Source of the DNA: Euclidia mi
Lineage: Eukaryota; Arthropoda; Insecta; Lepidoptera; Erebidae
Reading direction: 5' to 3'
Length of the DNA: 64,000 nucleotides
Assembly (NCBI GenBank): GCA_944739405.2
Contig: OX123182.2
Location: forward strand, 90,388,051 to 90,452,050
The notes below the pieces were generated by a model. It ran no database searches, was not told the DNA's origin, and saw only the letters and a list, made by a program, of their open reading frames with translations. Positions 56,173-64,000 of the stretch are shown here, piece after piece. How positions within the stretch are numbered: the stretch's first letter is position 1; each line of letters opens with the position of its first letter. A program made the position numbers and the translations under genes.

Positions 56173-56535
56173 TGCAAAAAAGTAGTCAATGACTACTCAG
56201 TACTTAGTACAGTTAATAGTATTAACTAATAAAACACACTATTCACACCACTAGAACAACACTAAACACTTCCGACTTATTTCCTTTGCTTCTTGTTGAT
56301 CGCTTCGATATTCAATTGTAACTGTGTCCGTTCCGTTTGCTCGTGCTCTATTTATACTGGCCGGATAACATCACTAGCGCACTCTAGATGCTTCTACAAA
56401 ACTGTCGAAATAATCTCGAACAGTCGATTACTCGATACAGCAACGCCATCTAGTACAGAGTAGCTGGATTACCTTTAAACCACCGATACATTCAATCTCT
56501 TCTAGTACCCCCATTCGTCGATAGATGGCGTAACA
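56173..56535 (-). repeat. Minus-strand LTR (363 bp), Gypsy-like
   Basis: On the minus strand it runs from TGTTACGCCATC (56535) to TTTTTTGCA (56173). It contains AGTATAAATAGAGCACGAGC, a good TATA box with downstream start region. The second LTR is not in the window, so this is a truncated element. Confidence 0.7.
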
Positions 56536-57729
56536 GTATCGTCCTACATGTGAAGTCTTGCATTTAATTACTCAAGATTTAAACTTAGTTGTTAGCAGCA
56601 GATGGTTTTATTTGAACTTTTATAAACACGAAAGTTTGTGATGATCGATGAAAACACTTTTCTTAAGATATATAATTATATTCAAGTATACTTATTTTAT
56701 AGTATATTGTATAGCTTCTACATCACAATAGTGCAAAGGCTACCTTTTTTTGCAATAACTGTCACCCACATCGGCGAATACGTAGGCCGAAGCTAGTCTG
56801 TAAAATAAAAGTATCGATAAAGTTATAACGTCACTATGTTTATGCGTCACATTTTTATACGAATAAATCAAAATGTCTATGAACGAAGTATCAAAGTTTC
56901 AAATGAAGTTCTATTTAATTTTGACGGGTAATGGGGCCCACACCGGAGCCCAGTCCCAGACCTTTGAGTGATGGGATTCCTCCGTCTATTTACATAATAT
57001 ATATAGTCTAAGGGTATTATTTTCTAGATACAGAGAGAATAAAGTAATTTGAATAGAGCGTAGAATTTAAATACACCTTTTTCCTAACCATAAAGGGTTT
57101 ACTACTCAGCCTTCTTGGTTTCGGTTCTAATGAGTAAGCTCAACCCTCGTATATAAACCTACCACCTTCTGACTGCCTATCACCTTCTTCTGCTAACTAC
57201 TTTCCATAAGCTTGAATGTATAGTGTTTTCATTGCACAAAGAAAATCCTGAATGGAAGACAAAATATTAAAATCATAATGTAAACTACGAAATAAACCAA
57301 AAATAGACAATTTATATATCAGTTTTACATTCACAAGACACGTTTAACTCTGAAAAGTGCATCGCCATAATATTTCTATGAATAGAATTATGTTAATTTA
57401 ATTTTCATGTTTAGCATTTGAAGTTACGAACATTGTAGTCGCATCACAGAGGAACTTCATGGAAGCATAAGTTTTACATTTCATTCTGAACCCGATGCCT
57501 TCAAGTCTTCCATACATTATTACCCGCGCTTAATTTAAACGTCCTTTGTATAGAACAGTGCCGTCAATATTTATTTATTCATCAAAGAGCACACTGATGA
57601 AATATTTTGCCTTTGCTTGTGCTTTAATTTATAAGAGAATAGTTTATTTACATTTAAGGGTAAAATGGATTAGATTATTTCTAAGTAGCTGCTGTAAATG
57701 TTATGTATTTAGTGTTCAATATTTATAAA
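56536..57729. other. Non-coding, nothing recognised
   Basis: AT-rich with only short motif-free ORFs. Confidence 0.4.
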
Positions 57730-57925
57730 CAACTACATGAGCCCGCGGTTACAACCGCGTTATTTAAAGATACTGCTCCGCTCCCGTGGCTCCTACGGTC
57801 AATAAATGGGCTATGTAACACTGAAAGAATATTTCAAATTGGACAAGTAGTTCCTGAGATTAGCGCGTTCAAGCAAACAAATAAACAAACAAACTTTACA
57901 GATTTATATATTAGTATTGGAAGTA
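57730..57925 (+). repeat. Interspersed repeat ending in (AAAC)n
   Basis: CCGCGGTTACAACCGCG, AATAAATGGGCTATGTAACA CTGAA, GTTCCTGAGATTAGCGCGTT C and AAACAAATAAACAAACAAAC. This is a repeat seen in many insect genomes, with no coding capacity. Confidence 0.65.
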
Positions 57926-59339
57926 TTAGATTTATGTATTAGGCTGCCACATAAATAAACGCGTCTCGTCTCTGAGTCCCCTAATGTTTGACTCATGTTA
58001 TACATAGAGAATTCTCTATGATCATAACATAATTAATGATGAGTGCATAATTCCTTAAGCGTAATTGTGCATGCAATAATATATTTTTATTCCTTCCTAG
58101 ACCTTTCCTTTTCAGTAGAAGCATAAACCCATTGAGAGTTTAATCCCACCCAACAGTCACACGAAAGCATTTAAAACATTAAATGACTGATACAAGATAA
58201 TAGTAGAGAAGAGCCAACACACCGTGTCATAAACATATCGTCATACAGTCGACTAGTCCAAACAAAGCATCATCTCTACCGCTGAGACAAACAAATGCAC
58301 AGTACATTTAGACCGCACATGTGCATTAATAATGCTTCTAACACAGCATTTTATTTACGAGTGAATGTGGACACTGAAACACTCTGTTCAATGGTAGGGA
58401 AATCAGTCGTGTCCACCCATCGATCCGCGCAATCAATGGCTTGGAATATCGTATCAGTATTGTACCATTTCCACTTACAAATCTATGCATGCTGTTCGAT
58501 TGCTTCATTTCGTTGGTGTGCCGTATATTAGGCAGCGGATTTGTGGTGGAATAGATATTCTGTATAACCGATACACAGATGAATGGTCAAACGTACGCAT
58601 CGTACACAGTTACCGGTAGTTCGGTATCTGATAGTTATGTTACACAAAGTACGATTCGTCTGGTATATAAATGTGATTTGACGCACAATGCATACTTTAA
58701 ATTGTACGTAACTTTGATGGCTAACATTCAAAATGTGCCATATTGTGCATTGCCTTAAAAAAATAAGAGTTGCTTACGTTTATCTCGCAATGACCTAAGA
58801 ATTTTCATGGTTCACCTTATAGTAAAGATTTGCTAATATTTTACCTTTATATTTTAACACGCCTTTTAGGGTGCATTTCCACCAGAGATATGTTATGCTA
58901 TATTCAATTATGATATTTGTTTGACCATTTAGGTACAGAGCTTAGCATCAATCAGTAAACAATAAATAGTTTCCTACCTTAGTTTTACCCTCCTGCGAGG
59001 AGGGTAAAACTAACTCACAGCTGCAGTGTAACAGTGCCCTAATACTTTGATTAAAGTAGATCCTTGCTGGTTTCAGCAAGTATATACGACGTCGACGACG
59101 ACCATCGAAGGAATAAGTACATAGTAGTAATATCGATGCTTAGTTTACTGTGCGAGAGCGTCAGCGACCTGAAAAATTATTGAACCTTCTGAAATCCATC
59201 ATATCTCTCCTTCCCTGTCCTTATCTCACGGTAGGCGGCAAATATGTTGTGTCAGCATATACACAAAACAATTTAAAAACATTATTATAAAAGTTTACTC
59301 ACTCGACATTTAAATAAATGTGCTAACAGATACTTCATA
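57926..59339. other. Non-coding; perfect 16-bp hairpin at 58979-59013
   Basis: The hairpin TTAGTTTTACCCTCCT (58979-58994), loop GCG, and its exact complement (58998-59013). No gene is recognised. Confidence 0.6.
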
Positions 59340-59780
59340 ATTTATTATTATGATGCATTTGGTACCTTTTGTTTTGGTGTCGGGTTGGAAAATCTTCATG
59401 GAGTCCCTTCGCCCTGGGGGGGAAGGACGAAGGGAACTGTCAGACTCTTACTGACTAAAAACCAACCCGTGCTCCTCATGTAGTACCCATGTGTCGGAGG
59501 GTAGGGTTTCACCGAAGCATTCCTCGGTACCCCCCGACGGGTATTACCCCGCCAGATGGTCAGGCGGGCCCCGAACGAAACCCCCTTGGCGGCAGATGAA
59601 GGTGTTGGGCTCCGCCGCCAAAACACCCAGCGGCCGCAGAGGATAGGGAGGACGGCAACGCAATACCGCATCTCCTCTTCCTCTGCGAATTTACGAGGAA
59701 TTTACGATTTATTGGCGCGAGTTTACGATTTATTGGCGCCAGTAAATGTAAAAAGCGTTCACGTTTGTTGATATCTCGTC
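59340..59780. repeat. GC-rich interspersed repeat
   Basis: Contains GGGTTGGAAAATCTTCATGG and TGTCAGACTCTTACTGACTA AAAACCAACCC, motifs I associate with a LINE-derived lepidopteran repeat. It is followed by a 21-bp tandem duplication (TTTACGATTTATTGGCGC at about 59701 and 59722). The ORFs here are by-products of the high GC. Confidence 0.5.
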
Positions 59781-60416
59781 AAAATGATGCAATGTTTCGT
59801 TCTTTAATGCGACCTCTTCCTTATTGTGATTTACATTTTGTTATCATACTATGATATCTTTTATACAAAGGTCGAGTAAAATGTGAATTCTATGTAACTA
59901 CTCTTTACGAATAATAAGTTATTTTTCTCCTTTGTTTTGTTATTGTACTTATTATGAATGAAGATATTTTCTTTAAATTTTGTAAACGAATTATTATTTT
60001 TTTGTATTCCTTCAACTTGCTTTATGTATAATTTAAACGTATATAAATATACATTTTTACTATTTTCATTCCGCATTCTCAAGACACTTGAAAACTTATT
60101 CATGACATGTAGAACCGCCGGCTTTTCACTCCTTCTGTGACGTATAGGTTCCCACCTTCCAGTGAAAATTTGAAATACATTTCCGTACATTTTTAAACAT
60201 TCCGTATTATAGGATTTCGTTAACATTTCTTAGTTTGGGTTTTGGTGGATACCATGCCAGTCAGTTACTCATGTTTACAACTAATCGGTCTACAGCGGTA
60301 CTAGGTCAATAGCCTATATTCTCAAAAGGTCGCATGTTCAAACTCCCTTCACTACATGACTTATATTAATTACAACCTAACAAAAGATTATTTATGTAAT
60401 AATTAATTTTACGATA
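59781..60416. other. Non-coding, nothing recognised
   Basis: AT-rich. The 121-codon minus-strand ORF (59861-60226) is low-complexity (N, K, Y, F) and has no motif. Confidence 0.4.
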
Positions 60417-60670
60417 GAAGCGGCGATAGCCCAGTGGGACAGCCGAGACGATGATCTCGGGATCGATCCCCAGGTACCCCGGGCATACACCTCTGACTTT
60501 TCTAAGTTATGTGTGTGTTAAATATGTTAATTATAGCTCGCTTAATAATGTACCAGGTTGATGGCTATAGGCTCGCCCCCTATTACATTGGGACTGAAAC
60601 ATAACTGGTGAAAAGTGGGCGTGTAATACACCTCTGCCAACCCCTTCGGGGATAACAGGCGTGAAGATAA
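60417..60670 (+). repeat. tRNA-derived SINE (family S2), full length
   Basis: A box TAGCCCAGTGG (60427-60437), B-box-like GGGATCGATCCCC (about 60459-60471), body with GGCTCGCCCCCTATTACATT, and 3' end CCAACCCCTTCGGGGATAAC, AGGCGTGA. It is the complete version of the truncated SINEs at 28061 and 32068. Confidence 0.85.
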
Positions 60671-63600
60671 GTTATGTTAAAATTTTTTCTATTTTTTTAT
60701 ATTTTGGAAAGTATTTTACTAAACAATGCCTGCAGCTATGACCGCACTTTTTGCTCGATCCTGTGGGAATTTCGGGCAACCTTTCTTAGTGCATCCCTAC
60801 GGTTTCCAAGAAACATATTTATGCCAAACAGCTTCTTGTGTCCAATAACTCATAATACATTTTATGTGCAGAGATTAACATGAAACCTTAAAATAGATTT
60901 TAATCTTGGCTAAAACATCTCTAAACACAATTTAAATCAAAACAGGGAACATCTTTACGTATATTTTAATATCGCTTAGAGAGTAATCTCGTTTCTAATT
61001 CAATGCTAAACCAGTAGATAGAGTAAAAAAGTTATGAACCACCTTTGATCTCGTAACTACCGCTTGATTAACTACTAACATAAAACTCGTACAATACGTA
61101 GCTATTTCTTAATAAAATATTGCTCGATTTCCCTTGTGACGTCATAACATGGCGTTCATTGAAATAAACGCTAAGCACTCTTTGTGAGTACGATGCGGTA
61201 AGCTAGGCCTAATTAATGAATGTAGACAATTTTTTTTTTGGACTTTTATTCCTTTTATCTCGCGAGTTTCTTGCTGGACTGGTGATTGAAATTGAGAGTA
61301 GATATCGGTACTTTGTTAGATTATTATAATTATGAATATATTATTTTGATCAATGTAATATATCCTATATAGCCGTAGGTTGAAAAAGTACTTGGTCGAG
61401 TCAACGCGTATATTCATCGATAGCCTTGCCAACGCGTAATAGGGCTGCTTAGCAACAATCTGTTATGCATCATTGCAATACGCAGGAGCAACACTACAAG
61501 ACTAAGCTATTAGGTACACAGTGAAAGCTCTTTCGGATATCTATGCAGAGTACTAATGCCCACCTTTGCGCATTATCTCCATAGTTAGCAGCTACTATGT
61601 CCCACATAATACTTAGCATATTGACGTCAAAAAGTTCTAGTAATTGTTAGGAAGTGTTCTGATAATGAAACGTCTCGCATTTTATCACACAAATGCAATA
61701 CGAACTACCTATATAAAATATTTTTCCAAACGCTATAAAATAAATATAGTTACGTCAGATGTCGACAGTATTTGATTAGTCATTTCTAGATACGGGTCGG
61801 TAGGTTCCATTAGCTAGGTTGACAGAAATATGTTTTTCTTTCATTGATTAGTTTAATTAGGTGATAAAGCAACCCGCAAAATATATTAATGAGTCCTGTA
61901 GAGCTTACAACTAAACTCAGTAGACAACAATCTGCTTGAATTTCAAAAAAGTTAATAATTGACGATAAAACTCGACTAATATTTAAATCATTATTTAGTT
62001 TAGAGTAGTAAAATTCGCACATAAGTAGGTATTTTCTTTCTCAATCACCTGTGCATAACTTAAGTCAGAAGTGACCTAACAATACCAGAACATACAATAC
62101 CAAGTACCTTTTGTATTGAGTCTAAACATCGCGATGTTCTTAAGAATGCCAATTTATGAGCTCATGCGGTCCACTTAATGCTGGGAGGACATATTTTCTG
62201 CAAGATTACAAGCAGGGTGAAACAATGACCTAAGTACTGCAGCTTATTTTTTTTGTTTCATAATAATGATGCCATGAATGCATATATAACTAGCTATTTT
62301 GGTCGTAATAGGAAATTATGGAGTGGTTATTAGATATTTGTTATTTTAATATAGCTACAATCTAAAATCGTGAAATCTTACGTAGGTTATAGAATCACGA
62401 CTGAACATAATACAAATATCATCAAGCATAGCAACTTAGCTTAGGTAGTTAGAAAGATTATAAACGCAAAAAACTATCTGTGTACTAGCTAGTATAAGTA
62501 GGAACAGAAATACAAAAACGAAATTAAACTCATTACTTATGAAAGCTTACATTTGTAAGCTGACTGAAAAAAACTTAATTCCTTTGGCCCTCCATTTCGT
62601 CCAATTACTTGAGCTTATTCAAACTTAAGCTGAAACGTACTAAATTATTTGAGAACGTTTTATTATTTTATTCTCACCGCTACTGCGGCCCTCCTTCCTT
62701 AAAACAATACCGATGATTAAGTACAAAGTGTCCTAACTACACAGCCGGTAGTCCCACTCCCAACAGTGTCCTATCCTCACGGAATTATTCGCGCGCCCTT
62801 TTTAAATGTGCTTTTAGCCACCTCTTCTGTAACGCGATGTCGTTAACGCAAATTGTAATAGCCGCCACCAAAAATATTAAAATTTATTACACTTTGTGAA
62901 TTCGAAAATTCTAAACGATGAAAGTTGCGCAATTAAGGACGAATTATTTTAAAAATAATTATTTATTTACGCTGTGCAACAATCAGGTCATGCTTGTAAC
63001 TGATATTCCTTTATTATATTATACATAAGGCTTAATTATGTATTAATTGTGAACAAAACTCATTCATTGTAAGCAGCTGCTTACGAATTAATAAAGACAC
63101 GTACAACTAAAGTTATAATTATAGATAGAGAGCAAAGCCGAGTCTCGGATGGATCCCAGCGGATTATGCAGGAATTTAGCAGATTAAACCTTCATTACTG
63201 TTGTTCTGTAACTTGCCAGGAATGCCGGCCGGGCTCAAAGCAAAATTTATACGGCTCCATCTAGATTCCGTGATCAAAACATTGGAATACCCGCATAATT
63301 TGCTGAATACGAGTGTTTTATGTAAATACACCGTGATGCCGTATCACCTCGCACCACGTGGAGAGCGTCGTAATATTTAAAATGAAAAAATCACCTCCGA
63401 CGCACTGGAAGAAGCCACAGATATCTGTGAATGTCGTGTTTGTAATTTACAAATATAATTTTTTTTGTTTGTAAATAAGTATCATACGTAAGCCTTCATA
63501 CATCTTCGCGAGAGTACCTTTATCGTATTTGCTTAAGAGCCTCCTTATAAATATTTGAAGAGGGAAATAGGAGCACACATAAAGCAGTAGTTATATTTGT

Positions 63601-64000
63601 TTCTTTATTTAAGAACACAATTGAAAATTCATTTCGAAAGACCAATCAAAATCATGTGCGCAAAGACTGAATCCTAAACAAACAGTCTAAATCCCCGTGT
63701 AATATATCTTTATGATCGGTTTTAAATCCGATCAAAGTTTTAAGGTATTTGGAATCTTTATTTGCTTTCGAAGCGAGCATGTGAGTATCTGCGCTAATGG
63801 TGGGGGTAAATGAAATGCTGAAAAATGGAGCAATTTCAGCGCTCAGCGGAAGATCAGACATCGGTAATACTCAGCTATCTGCACGGAGCCGAACACTGCG
63901 GGTACTGTATAAGTAGTTTGAATCAAGTGGATTTTTTATACAAGTGCAGGATTATTCATTCGATTCGTTTGCGTAATACGATCAAAGATAGAATTAGAAC
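60671..64000. other. Mostly unannotated AT-rich DNA
   Basis: 60725-60850 is a partial minus-strand copy of the (TGAC)-cored repeat (CCTGTGGGAATTTCGGG, CATCCCTACGGTTTCC). The remainder, to the right edge, shows only short motif-free ORFs; no promoter, exon pattern or repeat family is recognised. Confidence 0.4.

Noticed and set aside
59396..59771. GC-rich ORFs on both strands
   Set aside because: They arise from GC-rich repeat sequence and have no protein motif.
1..64000. CRISPR arrays, operons, bacterial promoters or plasmid functions
   Set aside because: Nothing of the kind is present; the repeat content and TATA/AATAAA signals are those of an insect nuclear genome.

Overview
This window looks like a gene-poor, transposon-dense stretch of a moth or butterfly (Lepidoptera) nuclear genome. 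The evidence is its AT-rich background and its repeat complement: tRNA-derived SINEs with the lepidopteran layout, a Gypsy element of the lepidopteran Gag type, Jockey/CR1-like LINEs, and a (TGAC)-cored short repeat present in nine copies. I see no convincing intact host gene. The only candidate that is not a recognised transposon is an unidentified reading frame that runs off the left edge on the minus strand (1-491).

Layout. 1-2.7 kb: the edge ORF, then a broken LINE reverse transcriptase (LINE-C, plus strand), then a tRNA-like/SINE tail with two covarying hairpins. 2.8-10.4 kb: a young Gypsy retrotransposon with uninterrupted gag and pol frames, a textbook -1 slippery site (A AAA AAC) on the gag stop, 729-bp LTRs that differ at two sites by eye, and a rearranged 5' side in which an LTR plus 466 bp of 3' flank is duplicated. 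10.4-25 kb: AT-rich sequence with a minisatellite, a minus-strand LTR plus leader, a SINE, LINE fragments (LINE-G, LINE-D), a PIF/Harbinger-like MITE and a pre-miRNA-like hairpin. 25.4-32.7 kb: a tandem duplication (D1, D2). 30.7-40.8 kb: a very large inverted repeat with arms of about 4 kb around a 2-kb spacer; D2 forms the outer part of the left arm. Comparing D1, D2 and the right arm gives empty sites for several insertions, so they can be ordered in time. 40.8-43.8 kb: short repeats and palindromes. 43.8-52.2 kb: a decayed Jockey-like LINE (LINE-A, minus strand) split in the middle of ORF2 by a nearly intact CR1-like LINE (LINE-B, minus strand). 52.2-64 kb: scattered repeat fragments, a minus-strand LTR with TATA box and PBS, a SINE and otherwise unannotated AT-rich DNA.

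How the parts work together. The Gypsy element encodes its own Gag, protease, reverse transcriptase, RNase H and integrase. LINE-B encodes an ORF1 nucleic-acid-binding protein and an endonuclease/reverse transcriptase, and its first bases look like an internal Pol II promoter (Inr plus DPE at exact spacing). One SINE family ends in the same 3' tail as a LINE fragment here, which fits SINEs borrowing a LINE's machinery. I found no clear novel biological system. The strongest points for follow-up are the frameshift site combined with an AUG-less gag, the rearranged LTR, the long inverted repeat with perfectly conserved tracts, the hairpin pairs with compensatory changes, and the LINE-B promoter. 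All identities are from reading by eye; no alignment or database search was run.
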